Assembly: GCF_016132445.1 (NCBI RefSeq)
Contig: NZ_CP046056.1
Coordinates: 2,604,501-2,668,500 of the forward strand
Reading direction: 5' to 3'
DNA length: 64,000 nucleotides
Source: Venatoribacter cucullus
GTDB lineage: Bacteria > Pseudomonadota > Gammaproteobacteria > Pseudomonadales > Oceanobacteraceae
The number at the start of each line of letters is the position of its first letter. Position 1 is the first letter of the stretch. This document shows, one piece after another, positions 1-9,489 of the stretch. The notes under the pieces are model-generated. The model was not told the DNA's origin and did no database searches. It saw only the letters and a list, made by a program, of their open reading frames with translations. Made by a program: the position numbers and the translations under genes.

Positions 1-1
1 G

Positions 2-352
2 GAAGACGGCCTCAAAGACTGTGATGTGGTGATCATGCTGCGGCTGCAGAAAGAGCGTATGCAGAACGCCCTGCTGCCGAGTGAAAGCGAATTTTTCAAA
101 CTCTACGGTTTAACCGAAGAAAAACTGCTGTGGGCCAAACCGGATGCCATCGTTATGCACCCCGGCCCGATCAACCGCGGTGTCGAGATTGAATCCAACG
201 TCGCCGATGGCCCGCAATCGGTCATTCTGCATCAGGTCAGCTACGGCATTGCCGTGCGCATGGCGGTGATGGCTATGGCCATGAGCGGCCAGCAGCAGGA
301 AAAAAATGAACTGGCCGAACAGGCCGCGGTGAACGATCAGGAGGAAGCATAA
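2..352 (+). CDS. pyrB: Aspartate carbamoyltransferase catalytic subunit, C-terminal part (5' truncated by window)
   Basis: This is the C-terminal 116 residues of aspartate carbamoyltransferase, which joins carbamoyl phosphate and aspartate in de novo pyrimidine synthesis in the cytoplasm. The frame is open from the first bases of the window, so the gene starts upstream. The family signature [11 protein letters not shown], part of the carbamoyl-phosphate/aspartate site, is intact, followed by a helix ([17 protein letters not shown]) typical of the C-terminus. The tail after it is charged and Gln/Glu rich. The stop codon is two bases before the pyrC' start, so the two genes are coupled, as in the pyrBC' operons of pseudomonads where the products form one large holoenzyme. 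Confidence 0.95.
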   Translation, partial: EDGLKDCDVVIMLRLQKERMQNALLPSESEFFKLYGLTEEKLLWAKPDAIVMHPGPINRGVEIESNVADGPQSVILHQVSYGIAVRMAVMAMAMSGQQQEKNELAEQAAVNDQEEA

Positions 353-354
353 GC

Positions 355-1623
355 ATGCGTTACTTGCACATTCACAATGCCCGTCTGATCGACCCGGCTC
401 AGCAGCTGGATCAGGTGGCGGATATTTACGTGGCCGAAGGCCGTATCAAAGCCATTGGCCACAAACCGGCCAGCGGTGAAATTGAACACAGCGTCGATGG
501 CAGTGGCCAGTGGCTGGTGCCGGGACTGGTCGATCTGGGTGGCCACCTGGCCGAACCCGGTTTTGCCCACAAAGGTTCCATCGCCAGCGAAACCCGCGCC
601 GCCTGCGCCAGTGGTTTTACTCATGTGTGCTCGTTGCCGGATACCAAACCGGTGGCCGACAGCGGCGCCGTGGTGCAGCTGATTCTGGAAAAAGCCGCCA
701 AAGCCGGTTACGCCAAAGTGCTGCCGCTGGGTGCCTTAACCCAGGGCCTGGCCGGCGAACAGCTGGCCGCCATGTTCAGCCTGCACGAAGCCGGTTGTGT
801 GGCGTTAAGCAATGCCCGCGCACCGTTCAAAGACAGCTATGTGCTGCGCCGGGTGATGGAATACGCCGCCACCTACGACATTCCGGTATTCCTGAACCCG
901 GACGATGCCGCCCTGTCCGCCGCCGGCTGCATGCACGAAGGCCCGGTCGCCACTCGCATGGGCTTAACCGGTATTCCGCGTACCGCCGAAACCATCGCGC
1001 TGGCGCAAATGCTGTTATTGATTGAACAGACCGGCGTGCGCGCCCACATCAGCCAGATCAGCTGTGGCCGCAGCCTCGATATGCTGCGCCAGGCCCGTGC
1101 CGGCGGCCTGAAGATTACCGCCGACACGCCACTGGCCAACCTGGTGTACACCGATGAAGCCGTGGCCGGTTACAACAGCCAGTTCAACGTGCGCCCGCCG
1201 CTGCGTGCCGAGGCTGACCGTCAGGCCTTACTGGCGGCGGTGAACGCCGGTGAGCTGGCGATCAGCTCTAACCATCGTCCGCACGAAGTGGCGGCGAAAA
1301 AATCGACCTTCTCCGACGCCGAACCGGGCATGAGCATCTACGATGCGTTCCTGCCGCTGGCACTGCAGCTGGTGGAACGCGGCGAACTGCAGCTAAACGC
1401 GCTGATCACCGCCGCCAGCCAGCTGCCGGCCGCCGTCACCGGCTTAAGCCAGAGCCTGCAGGAAGGCCAGTGGTTTAACGCCGCGCTGATCAACCCGGCC
1501 AGCGAACGCACCTTCCGCCGCTCGCAGCTGCTGTCGAAAGGCCGTAACACGCCGATTGCCGGCCAGACGCTGAAGGGCGCGGTCAGCGCGGTGTTTGTGG
1601 ATGGCCGGAAGGTTTTTGGCTGA
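355..1623 (+). CDS. pyrC': Inactive dihydroorotase-like subunit (PyrC')
   Basis: A 422-residue amidohydrolase-fold protein directly behind pyrB. In active dihydroorotases the first metal-binding motif is DxHxHxR; here residues 60-67 read DLGGHLAE, so the first His is Gly (position 62) and the substrate-binding Arg is Ala (position 66). The usual T-D-H-A-P-H metal motif near the C-terminus reads SSNHRPH, with Asp replaced by Asn, and the central His-Cys-Glu region reads LNPDD. Known biology: in Pseudomonas the equivalent PyrC' has no activity and serves as scaffold for a PyrB6-PyrC'6 aspartate transcarbamoylase. That role is the likely one here; a separate functional pyrC must exist elsewhere in the genome. 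Confidence 0.93.
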   Translation: MRYLHIHNARLIDPAQQLDQVADIYVAEGRIKAIGHKPASGEIEHSVDGSGQWLVPGLVDLGGHLAEPGFAHKGSIASETRAACASGFTHVCSLPDTKPVADSGAVVQLILEKAAKAGYAKVLPLGALTQGLAGEQLAAMFSLHEAGCVALSNARAPFKDSYVLRRVMEYAATYDIPVFLNPDDAALSAAGCMHEGPVATRMGLTGIPRTAETIALAQMLLLIEQTGVRAHISQISCGRSLDMLRQARAGGLKITADTPLANLVYTDEAVAGYNSQFNVRPPLRAEADRQALLAAVNAGELAISSNHRPHEVAAKKSTFSDAEPGMSIYDAFLPLALQLVERGELQLNALITAASQLPAAVTGLSQSLQEGQWFNAALINPASERTFRRSQLLSKGRNTPIAGQTLKGAVSAVFVDGRKVFG

Positions 1624-1685
1624 GCGCTTTTATCCGACAGCAAGGTGGCGCTGCATGCCGTAACGACACCGCCCGTTTTCGCCCT

Positions 1686-1707
1686 GTTCAGGAATTACTT
1701 CCTGAAC
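1686..1707. terminator. Perfect hairpin between convergent pyrC' and waaA
   Basis: A 9-base perfect inverted repeat (GTTCAGGAA / TTCCTGAAC) with a 4-base loop sits between two convergent genes. There is no T-run, so it is not a textbook intrinsic terminator, but its place suits a bidirectional transcription stop. The GTTCAGG arm also matches the 7-base unit of the dispersed palindrome family seen at 5508-5588. Confidence 0.5.
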
Positions 1708-1730
1708 GGCGACCGGGGCGCACAGCCCAA

Positions 1731-3011
1731 TCAACGCAGCCGCATCAATTCTTCACAATGACCGACCAGGCGCGCCACGGCGCCGCGGTTCGCCTCGACC
1801 GCCGCCAGACCCGCAGCCCCCATGGCCTGCCGGCCAGCGTCATCCGCCAGCCACTCACGCAACGCCGCCAACAATTCCTGCGGTTCGGCCGGCACGGTTC
1901 GTAACGCGCCCAACTGCTGCAAATCGGCCACGATCTGAGCGAAATTATGATGATAAGGACCCATTAAGGTGGCCTTGCCCAGCGCCGCCGGCTCAATCGG
2001 ATTATGGCCGCCACGCGGAATCAGGCTGCCGCCCATCAGCACCAGATCGGCCGCCGCCAGCAACGTGAGCATTTCGCCCATGCTGTCGGCCACATACACC
2101 TGTACCGCCAGACTGACGGCCCCTTTGCTGCGCCGCTGCACTTTCAGCTGGCGTGTCAGCGCGGCGTTGGTCACGGCTTCAAAACGCTCGGGGTGACGCG
2201 GGATTAACAGCAACAGCAAATCCGGGCAGGTTTCCAGCAGGGCCGGATACAAATCCAGCAGCTGCTCATCTTCATTGTCATGGCTGGACGCCAGCGCCAG
2301 CACTGGCCGCTGTGCGCCCCATTGTTCACGCAGGGCGGCACCCTGCTCGGCCAAGCCCTCGGGTACATCAATATCAAATTTGACCGAACCCGTGACTTCC
2401 AGCCGCTGTTCCGGCAAGCCCAACTGCAGATAACGCTCACCGTCGGTGGCATCCTGCACCGCCACCCGGGTCAGCTGTTGCAGCATTGGCAACGCCAGTT
2501 TGGGGTATTTCCGGTAAGTCAGTGCTGACTTTTCTGATAAACGCGCGTTGGCCAGCAGCACCGGTACGCCCTGCTCTTCGCAGGCGGCCAGCATATTCGG
2601 CCACAGCTCGCGTTCAATAATCACCAGCAAACCCGGCTGCAGAGTGCGCAGAAAACGCCGCACCATCCAGGGCAGATCCAGCGGCAGATACATGTGGTAC
2701 ACGCCGGTGCCAAACAGCCGCCGCACCTGCTCAGAGCCGGTCGGTGTAAAGGTCGTCATAATCAGCGGAATGGTCGGATGCTGACGGCGGAAGGCCCGCA
2801 CCAGCGGTGCGGCGGCCAATACCTCGCCCACCGACGCCGCGTGAATCCACAGGCCACCGGGTTGCGGGCGATGCACCACCCGGCCAAAACGCTCGCTCCA
2901 GCGCTGGCGCCAGCCTTTATTTTTCCGCCCCTGCCAGGCCATAAACAGCAGAATCAGCGGCAGCAACAATGCGAATAACAAGGAATAGAAAAAACGGGCC
3001 ACGGTGATCAT
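1731..3011 (-). CDS. waaA: 3-deoxy-D-manno-octulosonic acid (Kdo) transferase
   Basis: WaaA (KdtA) transfers Kdo from CMP-Kdo to lipid IVA on the inner face of the inner membrane, the first step of LPS core assembly. I start it at the ATG that gives 426 residues and an N-terminus [12 protein letters not shown]..., matching the membrane anchor and [15 protein letters not shown] segment typical of the family; upstream starts at 3038 (ATG) and 3107 would only add a non-conserved leader. The glycosyltransferase core is visible ([41 protein letters not shown]). The gene runs divergently from hldE, another LPS core gene. Confidence 0.93.
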   Translation of the reverse strand: MITVARFFYSLLFALLLPLILLFMAWQGRKNKGWRQRWSERFGRVVHRPQPGGLWIHAASVGEVLAAAPLVRAFRRQHPTIPLIMTTFTPTGSEQVRRLFGTGVYHMYLPLDLPWMVRRFLRTLQPGLLVIIERELWPNMLAACEEQGVPVLLANARLSEKSALTYRKYPKLALPMLQQLTRVAVQDATDGERYLQLGLPEQRLEVTGSVKFDIDVPEGLAEQGAALREQWGAQRPVLALASSHDNEDEQLLDLYPALLETCPDLLLLLIPRHPERFEAVTNAALTRQLKVQRRSKGAVSLAVQVYVADSMGEMLTLLAAADLVLMGGSLIPRGGHNPIEPAALGKATLMGPYHHNFAQIVADLQQLGALRTVPAEPQELLAALREWLADDAGRQAMGAAGLAAVEANRGAVARLVGHCEELMRLR

Positions 3012-3124
3012 TCCGCCATAAAAAAGGGCGCGCATCATACCACAGCAGACTTTACCGGCAGCACCCAGCGCGCCAAGCCTGTGATAAACTGCGGCCTTTT
3101 CCACCACCGAAGAAGCTCTGGTTT

Positions 3125-4558
3125 ATGGATATTACCCTGCCGAATTTTCACAATGCCCGCGTCCTGGTCTTTGGCGACGTTATGCTCGACCGTTACTGGC
3201 AGGGTTCCACCTCGCGTATTTCGCCGGAAGCGCCGGTGCCGGTGGTCAAAATTCAGGATATCGAAAACCGCGCCGGCGGTGCCGGTAACGTGGCGCTGGG
3301 AATTTCCGTTCTGGGCGCCAAAGTGGATCTGATCGGCCTGACCGGGGCGGATGAGAATGGCAACATTCTGGAGCAGCTGCTCAGCCAGGCCGGAATCCGG
3401 ACCCATCTGCAGCAGCACCCGGGCTTACCCACCATTACGAAATTACGGGTGTTAAGTCGTCATCAACAATTGATCCGGCTGGATTTTGAAGAGTCCTTTA
3501 CCGGCGCAGATCTGCCGGCGCTGGAACAAGCCTTTGCCGGGCTGTTGGCTGATTGCGGCGTGGTCATTCTGTCGGATTATGGCAAGGGAACATTAACCGA
3601 TCCTCAACCCCTTATTCGTGCTGCGGCCAGCGCCGGCGTTCCGGTTCTGATTGACCCCAAGGGTACCGATTTTGAACGCTACCGTGGCGCCACCCTGCTG
3701 ACCCCGAACCTGAGCGAATTTGAAGCCGTGGTTGGCCATTGCGCCGATGACGACACCTTAATTGCCCGCGCCCAGCAGCTGATTAATACCTACGACCTGC
3801 AGGCCCTGCTGGTTACCCGCAGTGAAAAGGGCATGACCCTGATTCAGCGTGACCAGGAGCCTTTTCATCAGCCCACCCGGGCCCGCGAAGTGTTCGATGT
3901 TACCGGCGCCGGCGACACCGTAATTTCGGTACTGGCCGCCGCACTGGCCGCCGGCACGCCGCTGGTGCAGGCCACGGTGCTGGCCAATACCGCCGCCGGT
4001 GTGGTGGTGGGCAAACTGGGCACCGCCACCGTTACCACCGAAGAACTGCGCCATGAACTGCGCCAGGAAAACCATCTGGGTGCCGGTATTTTTGACGAAG
4101 ACAGCCTGCTGCAACTGGTGCAGGAAGCCCGCGCCCGCGGTGAAACCCTGGTGATGACCAATGGCTGCTTCGACATTATTCACCCGGGCCATGTGCAGTA
4201 TTTAAAAGAAGCCAAAGCGCTGGGCGACCGCTTACTGGTAGCGGTGAATTCCGATGCCTCAGTAGCGCGGTTGAAAGGCCCGACCCGCCCGATTAACCCG
4301 CTCGATCACCGCATGGCCGTGCTGGCCGGACTGGAAAGCGTGGACTGGGTGGTGCCGTTCGGCGAAGACACACCAGAACGCTTAATTTGCCGGGTATTGC
4401 CGGACATTCTGGTAAAAGGTGGTGATTACAGCATTGAACAAATCGCCGGCGGTCAGTGCGTGCAGGATAATGGTGGCGACGTCATTATTCTCAGCTTTAA
4501 AGATAATTGCTCAACCTCGGCAATTGTTAAAAAAATTCAGGCAACTGAAGCGAAATAA
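3125..4558 (+). CDS. hldE: Bifunctional heptose 7-phosphate kinase / heptose 1-phosphate adenylyltransferase
   Basis: HldE makes ADP-heptose for the LPS inner core. The 477-residue protein has two domains in the usual order: an N-terminal PfkB/ribokinase domain (about 1-320, with the GGAGN substrate motif and the catalytic DVTGAGDT near residue 260) and a C-terminal nucleotidyltransferase domain (about 345-477, with [15 protein letters not shown]). Length matches the family. It lies between waaA (divergent) and lpxL (24 bases downstream), so an LPS gene cluster is evident. Confidence 0.96.
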   Translation: MDITLPNFHNARVLVFGDVMLDRYWQGSTSRISPEAPVPVVKIQDIENRAGGAGNVALGISVLGAKVDLIGLTGADENGNILEQLLSQAGIRTHLQQHPGLPTITKLRVLSRHQQLIRLDFEESFTGADLPALEQAFAGLLADCGVVILSDYGKGTLTDPQPLIRAAASAGVPVLIDPKGTDFERYRGATLLTPNLSEFEAVVGHCADDDTLIARAQQLINTYDLQALLVTRSEKGMTLIQRDQEPFHQPTRAREVFDVTGAGDTVISVLAAALAAGTPLVQATVLANTAAGVVVGKLGTATVTTEELRHELRQENHLGAGIFDEDSLLQLVQEARARGETLVMTNGCFDIIHPGHVQYLKEAKALGDRLLVAVNSDASVARLKGPTRPINPLDHRMAVLAGLESVDWVVPFGEDTPERLICRVLPDILVKGGDYSIEQIAGGQCVQDNGGDVIILSFKDNCSTSAIVKKIQATEAK

Positions 4559-4582
4559 CCGGGCAGAAGGTAATTAAAAAGC

Positions 4583-5512
4583 ATGAATAAACCGCAATTT
4601 ACCACCGCGATGCTGCATCCCCGTTATTGGATTCTGTGGTTTTTTATCGGCTGCGCCGCGGCAATTACCCGGCTGCCTTACCGCTGGCAAATCAGCATCG
4701 GAAAATATTTTGGTTTGCTGCTGCATAAAATCGCCCGCAGCCGCCGTCATGTAGCCGAAGTGAATATCCGCTTATGCTTTCCGGAGCAATCACCGGCGGA
4801 GCAGGCACAGCTGGTGCGGCAGATTTTTATTGATAACGGCATTGGGTTTATGGAAACCATGATCAGCTGGTTCCGGGCCCCTGATTATCTGCTGCCCATC
4901 TGCCGTATTAACGGCCTGGATAAACTGCAGGCTGCACATGCTACCGGCCGCGGCGTGCTGATTCTGGGCGGGCATTTTTCTATGCTCGATCTGGCCGGCA
5001 CCCTGGTTGGTAATCACGCGACCGTCAGCATTACCTATAAGCCCCAAAAAAATGCCGTGCTGAATTTCATTATGAAACGCGGCCGCTCGCGCACTTATAA
5101 GAACCAGTTTGTCAGCAAAGATATCCGCGGCATGATGCGCGCCCTGAAACAAGGGGATGCCGTGTGGTACGCACCGGATCAGGATTTCGGCCCGGACAAC
5201 AGTGTCTTTGCCCCGTTTTTTGGTGTGCCGACGGCAACCCTGACAGCCACCTCGCGCATAGCCAAAGCCGGTAATGCGGTGGTTATTCCCACCAGCTTTT
5301 TCCGCTTACCGGGAAACACCGGCTACGAAATCAATTTCTTTGATCCACTGCCGATTCCGGGAGAAAGTGACGAAGCCGATGCGGTGGTGGCGAATCAGTT
5401 TCTGGAGCAGCAAATACGCCGTTATCCGAGCCAGTATTTATGGCTGCATAAGCGCTTTAAAAGCCAGCCGGGGGAAGCGGGGGAGCGGGGAAGGTTGTAT
5501 CAACGTCGTTGA
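4583..5512 (+). CDS. lpxL: Lipid A late acyltransferase, LpxL type
   Basis: An LpxL/HtrB-family acyltransferase, 309 residues, that adds a secondary acyl chain to Kdo2-lipid IVA at the inner membrane. The N-terminus (FTTAMLHPRYW) and a hydrophobic segment at about 16-30 match LpxL closely. The catalytic HX4D motif is present (H131, D136 in GGHFSMLD), as are WYAPDQDFG and the C-terminal QYLWLHKRFK. An AAGG ribosome site precedes the ATG. It follows hldE by 24 bases and is probably co-transcribed. LpxP or LpxM assignment is less likely but cannot be excluded by eye. The stop codon lies inside the palindrome at 5508-5588. Confidence 0.9.
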   Translation: MNKPQFTTAMLHPRYWILWFFIGCAAAITRLPYRWQISIGKYFGLLLHKIARSRRHVAEVNIRLCFPEQSPAEQAQLVRQIFIDNGIGFMETMISWFRAPDYLLPICRINGLDKLQAAHATGRGVLILGGHFSMLDLAGTLVGNHATVSITYKPQKNAVLNFIMKRGRSRTYKNQFVSKDIRGMMRALKQGDAVWYAPDQDFGPDNSVFAPFFGVPTATLTATSRIAKAGNAVVIPTSFFRLPGNTGYEINFFDPLPIPGESDEADAVVANQFLEQQIRRYPSQYLWLHKRFKSQPGEAGERGRLYQRR

Positions 5513-5588
5513 GGGTTAGGCGTTCATGGTTCAGCGGGCTCGGAGAAAATATCAGTGCTCGCTGAACGCTGAACCCCCAACGCTCAAC
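5508..5588. repeat. Heptad palindrome element, copy 1
   Basis: Two 29-base arms (5508-5536 and 5560-5588) form an imperfect inverted repeat (24 of 29 positions pair) around a 23-base loop. Each arm is four 7-base units of consensus GTTNRGS, ending in GCG or G(G/A)GC. The stop codons of both flanking convergent genes (TGA at 5510-5512 on plus, TGA at 5584-5586 on minus) are inside the arms. The same architecture occurs at 40860-40935 and 59710-59794. It would make a strong hairpin on either strand; a terminator role is plausible. Confidence 0.85.
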
Positions 5589-6084
5589 CTGCCGCCTGCA
5601 TCACCCTTAAATAGGTTTCCTGCAGCACTTTCACATCATTAGCCGCGCGGTGGCGGTTAACGCCTTCCTGCTGTTGCCACAGCATTTCTTTGGTGTCGTG
5701 CCACACTTCCATTTGCTCCGGCGTCAGCAGTTTGTTGATGGTTTCTATGCGGAAGCGCTGCACTAATTCGGCTTCGTCGAACAGGCGCGCCAGCCACGAA
5801 CTGTCGAAACTCCAGGCGTCTGAATACAGCACTTTTCCGTACAGTAATTCGTTCATAATCAGGGCGATTTCGCGCGGGGTTTTGCCTTCGCGCTGCAGCA
5901 GTTCACGGGAAATGCCGTGCACCTGTTCGGCGTCGTCACTCCAGTGATCCCAGCCCGCCGGGGGTTTGATCAGAAAGCTGTGTACCAGCCGGTCTTCCAG
6001 CGCAAAGCCTACCTCAATCGGGTAACTGCCACGGCCGAACCCTGAGGCTTCCAGATCAATAATGGCAGGTAGGCTGTTGCTCAC
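5584..6084 (-). CDS. DEDDh-type 3'-5' exonuclease domain protein
   Basis: A 166-residue protein with the ribonuclease T / DnaQ exonuclease fold. Exo I is IDLEASG (Asp and Glu metal ligands) at residues 9-15 and Exo III is HRAANDVKVL near the C-terminus, the HxAxxD pattern of the DEDDh group. I choose the GTG at 6084 because an AAGGGA ribosome site precedes it by 8 bases and the domain begins at once; a TTG at 6162 would add a Gln/Gly-rich leader that looks non-coding. Substrate unknown. It converges on lpxL and lies downstream of the GspE-like gene. Confidence 0.82.
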   Translation of the reverse strand: MSNSLPAIIDLEASGFGRGSYPIEVGFALEDRLVHSFLIKPPAGWDHWSDDAEQVHGISRELLQREGKTPREIALIMNELLYGKVLYSDAWSFDSSWLARLFDEAELVQRFRIETINKLLTPEQMEVWHDTKEMLWQQQEGVNRHRAANDVKVLQETYLRVMQAAG

Positions 6085-6201
6085 CGGTTTTATCCCTTGC
6101 TGTTGTTTTTGCCCGCTCTGGCCGGTTTGTCCACTTTGGCCAGGCGCTGATTGTAACCGCAATTGACCGGTTTGTGTTGGCCACCGCGCTCAGCGCCCGG
6201 A

Positions 6202-7974
6202 CTAGCCCTGCCCGCGAACCTGCGGCGCCACCCGCATGACTTCCGCCACCGTGGTCATGCCCGCAGCCACTTTATGCGCGCCGCTTAAACGCAGGCTGTG
6301 CATGCCTTCTTTCATCGCCGCCTGGCGCAGTTTGCTGTGGTCGGTGGTGTCGGTAATCAGGGTTTCGAGGCTGTCGTTCATTGGCATCACTTCGTAAATG
6401 CCCATGCGCCCCATATAACCGGTACCGCGACATTCCAGACAGCCTTTGGCACCGTACACAAACTCCGGCGTCTTCACCAGCCAGGGCGCTGTGAGTTGCT
6501 TCCAGCTTTGCTCATCCACCGGCTGTTTCACCTTGCAATGCGGACAAAGCGTCCGCACCAGCCGCTGCGCCATCACGCCCAGCACACTGGAGCGGATTAA
6601 ATACGACGGCAGGCCCAGTTCCAGCAGACGGGTAATGGCCGAAGGCGCATCGTTGGTGTGCAGGGTGGATAACACCAGGTGGCCGGTTAAGGCCGCCTGC
6701 ACCGCGATTTCGGCGGTTTCGAGGTCACGCACTTCGCCCACCATGATGATGTCGGGGTCTTGCCGCAATAAGGCCCGCACGCCACTGGCAAAGGTTAAAT
6801 CAATACCCGGCTGGACCTGCATCTGGTTAAAGGCCGGCTCTACCATTTCTATCGGGTCTTCGATGGAAGAGACGTTTACTTCCGGTGTGGCCAGTTGTTT
6901 CAGGGTGGAATACAGGGTGGTGGTTTTACCCGAGCCGGTCGGGCCGGTAACGAAAATAATGCCGTGGTTATGGCGTGTCATCTGGTTCCAGCGGCGGTGA
7001 TCTTCCTTACTGAAACCCAGCTCAGAAAAACTGCGCACCAATACCTGCGGGTCAAAAATCCGCATCACCAGCTTTTCGCCAAAAGCGGTCGGCAGCGTGG
7101 ATAAACGCAATTCCACTTCCTGACCGGACGGGGTTTTGGTTTTTAAGCGGCTGTCCTGGGGTTTGCGCTTTTCCGCAATGTTCATGCGTCCCAGCGATTT
7201 GATGCGGGCGATGACCGCCAGCCCAACCTGCGCCGGCAGGTCGTAGACATTGTGCAGCACACCGTCGATGCGGAAGCGCACATGCCCTACTTCGCGGCGC
7301 GGTTCCAGATGAATATCACTGGCGCGCTGATCAAAGGCGTACTGCAGCAACCAGTCGACAATATTAACGATGTGTTCGTCATTGGCGTCCGGTGCTTTGG
7401 CTTTGCCCAGCTCCAGCATGGATTCCAGATTCTGCACCACACTGGCGCCCTTGTGGCTCTGGCGGGCGCGGTTAACGGAATTGGCCAGCTGGTAGAACTC
7501 CACCCGGTAGCGTTCGATATCACCCGGTGCCGCCAGTACCCGTTTAACCTGGCGGCGGGTAACGTGCTCAACGTCGGTTACCCAGCTGTTTACCAGCGGT
7601 TCGGCACTGGCCACCACCACGCTGTCGACGCTGACCTTTACCGCCAGAATGCCGTGGCGCTCAGCAAAGGCGTACGACATCACCTCAGTAACTGCCGGTA
7701 CATCCACTTCCAGCGGGTCGATCTGCACACAATCCAGCTGGTACTTAGCCGCCAGCCATTCCACCAGCACCTGCTCACTCAGCAAGCGGCCGGGCTGGCG
7801 CGCATCGGCATAGCCCTGCCGGCCTAACAGGGTAATGGCATGCAGGCTCTGTTCATCGGCTTTACGCCGCAGACTTTGCGCCAGCGCATAATCATCCGGA
7901 TTGAGCAGCTGTTCGCGGCGCAGTTCATCAATTAACGCCGGTAAAGTCAGCAATCGTTCGGCCTTGGCCTGCAT
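6202..7974 (-). CDS. GspE/PilB-family secretion or pilus ATPase, stand-alone
   Basis: A 590-residue type II secretion / type IV pilus type ATPase. It has an MshEN-like N-terminal domain (about 50-190), Walker A GPTGSGKT at 344-351, Asp box and Walker B (RQDPDIIMVGEVRD, 404-417), the histidine box STLHTNDA, and a four-cysteine zinc site (C477, C480, C512, C515). All catalytic elements are intact, so it should hydrolyse ATP. None of its usual partners (platform protein, secretin, pseudopilins) is in the window. It may serve a pilus or secretion machine encoded elsewhere, so I give no gene symbol. Confidence 0.88.
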   Translation of the reverse strand: MQAKAERLLTLPALIDELRREQLLNPDDYALAQSLRRKADEQSLHAITLLGRQGYADARQPGRLLSEQVLVEWLAAKYQLDCVQIDPLEVDVPAVTEVMSYAFAERHGILAVKVSVDSVVVASAEPLVNSWVTDVEHVTRRQVKRVLAAPGDIERYRVEFYQLANSVNRARQSHKGASVVQNLESMLELGKAKAPDANDEHIVNIVDWLLQYAFDQRASDIHLEPRREVGHVRFRIDGVLHNVYDLPAQVGLAVIARIKSLGRMNIAEKRKPQDSRLKTKTPSGQEVELRLSTLPTAFGEKLVMRIFDPQVLVRSFSELGFSKEDHRRWNQMTRHNHGIIFVTGPTGSGKTTTLYSTLKQLATPEVNVSSIEDPIEMVEPAFNQMQVQPGIDLTFASGVRALLRQDPDIIMVGEVRDLETAEIAVQAALTGHLVLSTLHTNDAPSAITRLLELGLPSYLIRSSVLGVMAQRLVRTLCPHCKVKQPVDEQSWKQLTAPWLVKTPEFVYGAKGCLECRGTGYMGRMGIYEVMPMNDSLETLITDTTDHSKLRQAAMKEGMHSLRLSGAHKVAAGMTTVAEVMRVAPQVRGQG

Positions 7975-8000
7975 AAATATCCCCGCTGGTGTTCAGTCGT

Positions 8001-9431
8001 TCAGAGTTCCCGCGCCAGCTGCGCCAGATGCTCCACCGCCCAGCCGGCATAATCAGCCAGCGGGCGCAGTTCCTGGCCATCCGGCCCGGTTAAGGGTGCC
8101 AGCGGCCAGGGTCTTTGTAGCAAAGTTTGCGCGTGCAGCATATCGACCAGTACCCGTAATGTACCTTCGCCGATGCCGGCGCCGTTAATCCCCAGCCCCT
8201 GCCCCAGTTCCGGCCGGCCGCGCAGGTAATCGCAGCTCTGACACAGCAGCGCCATATCGTGCTGACGGCCGCGCCATTGTTCTTCATCCTGCGGGCGCTG
8301 ATCGTGCAGGCGCTGTAACAGCGGCGCCTGTTGCTGTAACGCATGGCGTAACCAGCGGGCGGCGGTGGCCCCCGTTGATTCTGGCCAGACCAGCGTATGC
8401 AGCGCACCGGCAGCAGCACTGCCGGCCTGTGCCAGCTGAGCGTCGTTGCGGATGGTCTGCAGTTGTTGCTGTACCTGCTGTTGCAGGGCTTTGCGCTCGG
8501 CGGCGGTCTGGCCAGGTTCATCGGCGCTGTTCAGATAAGCCAGCAGCTGTGCCCGGGCGGCCAGCTGCTGCAGCGGCGCCTGCCAGACATCCAGCGCCTC
8601 ACGCAGCGCTTTGGTGTCGCGGCGTTTCAACACTTTGCCGGCCTGTTGCGGCAACTGGCGTAACGCCTGCCAATGTTGCAACGCGGTTAACGCCGCCGCG
8701 CTGTCGTTGTCCCACAGGCAGGCTTCCAGTGCCCGCTGCCATTGCTGCAACCCGGCACTCAGCCAGCGCGGCAGTACCTGCGCCAGATCCTCGTCACGGC
8801 TGAAGCTGACAGTCTCCTGCCAGCTGCGGCTTAACCCGGCCAGCCGGTAACCGCGCTCGGCTTTGCTGACATCACTCAGCCACAGCGGTACCTGTTCACT
8901 CAGCTGTTGCAGCAGTTGCCACAGCACAGCGGCGTCGCCCTGTTGCAGTTCCAGTTCCAGCTCACACAGCGGCACGCTTTTTTTACCGGTACTGACGGTG
9001 CCGGTATCAATCACAATTTCGACCTGCGCGTTATCCTGTTGCCACAGCCAGCGCTGACGGTTGAAATCGGTAGCAAAAATTTCCGCCAATTCGCTGGCCT
9101 GTACTCCGGCCGGCCAATGGGCGGTAACCTCATCCTGCTGCAGCAGGGTAAGATCCAGCGCGGCACCGGTTAAGGGCCAGTTCCATTCACCGCGTTGTTG
9201 TAAGCCGGCAACACTGGTGCCCCGGGTTTTCAGGGTTTGCTCACACTGGCCGTTATTGTCACGGATGCGCAGTGCGGCGCGGGCGTTGGCCAGCGCATTC
9301 TGTGGCGTATCGAAATAGCGGTTTTTCAGCGTAGAATGGCCTTGCGGCTGCGCCAGTGTGTCCAGCAGGGTGGCTAAGGCAGCAACCTGTTGCGGCTGCA
9401 GACGACATTTAATTTCGGTTTCTGTTGGCAT
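8001..9431 (-). CDS. CYTH-CHAD domain protein, probable inorganic triphosphatase
   Basis: A 476-residue protein beginning MPTETEIKCRL, where the ExExK signature of CYTH (triphosphate tunnel metalloenzyme) domains appears at once; the CYTH domain covers about 1-210. A C-terminal CHAD domain (about 220-470), helical and rich in Arg, His and Gln, is the common partner and is thought to bind polyphosphate. E. coli YgiF has the same order and splits tripolyphosphate. The ATG at 9431 has an AGGT ribosome site; an upstream start at 9554 would overlap the divergent argE. Very Gln/Leu rich overall. Confidence 0.87.
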   Translation of the reverse strand: MPTETEIKCRLQPQQVAALATLLDTLAQPQGHSTLKNRYFDTPQNALANARAALRIRDNNGQCEQTLKTRGTSVAGLQQRGEWNWPLTGAALDLTLLQQDEVTAHWPAGVQASELAEIFATDFNRQRWLWQQDNAQVEIVIDTGTVSTGKKSVPLCELELELQQGDAAVLWQLLQQLSEQVPLWLSDVSKAERGYRLAGLSRSWQETVSFSRDEDLAQVLPRWLSAGLQQWQRALEACLWDNDSAAALTALQHWQALRQLPQQAGKVLKRRDTKALREALDVWQAPLQQLAARAQLLAYLNSADEPGQTAAERKALQQQVQQQLQTIRNDAQLAQAGSAAAGALHTLVWPESTGATAARWLRHALQQQAPLLQRLHDQRPQDEEQWRGRQHDMALLCQSCDYLRGRPELGQGLGINGAGIGEGTLRVLVDMLHAQTLLQRPWPLAPLTGPDGQELRPLADYAGWAVEHLAQLAREL

Positions 9432-9489
9432 AGTGACCTGATAATAACCGGCCGCGAACGGCCTGATGAATTGCAGTGCGGAGAATACT

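Noticed and set aside
6085-6162. TTG start adding 26 residues to the exonuclease
   Set aside because: The added peptide is Gln/Gly repeats, TTG lacks a ribosome site, and the GTG at 6084 has a good one just before the catalytic motif.
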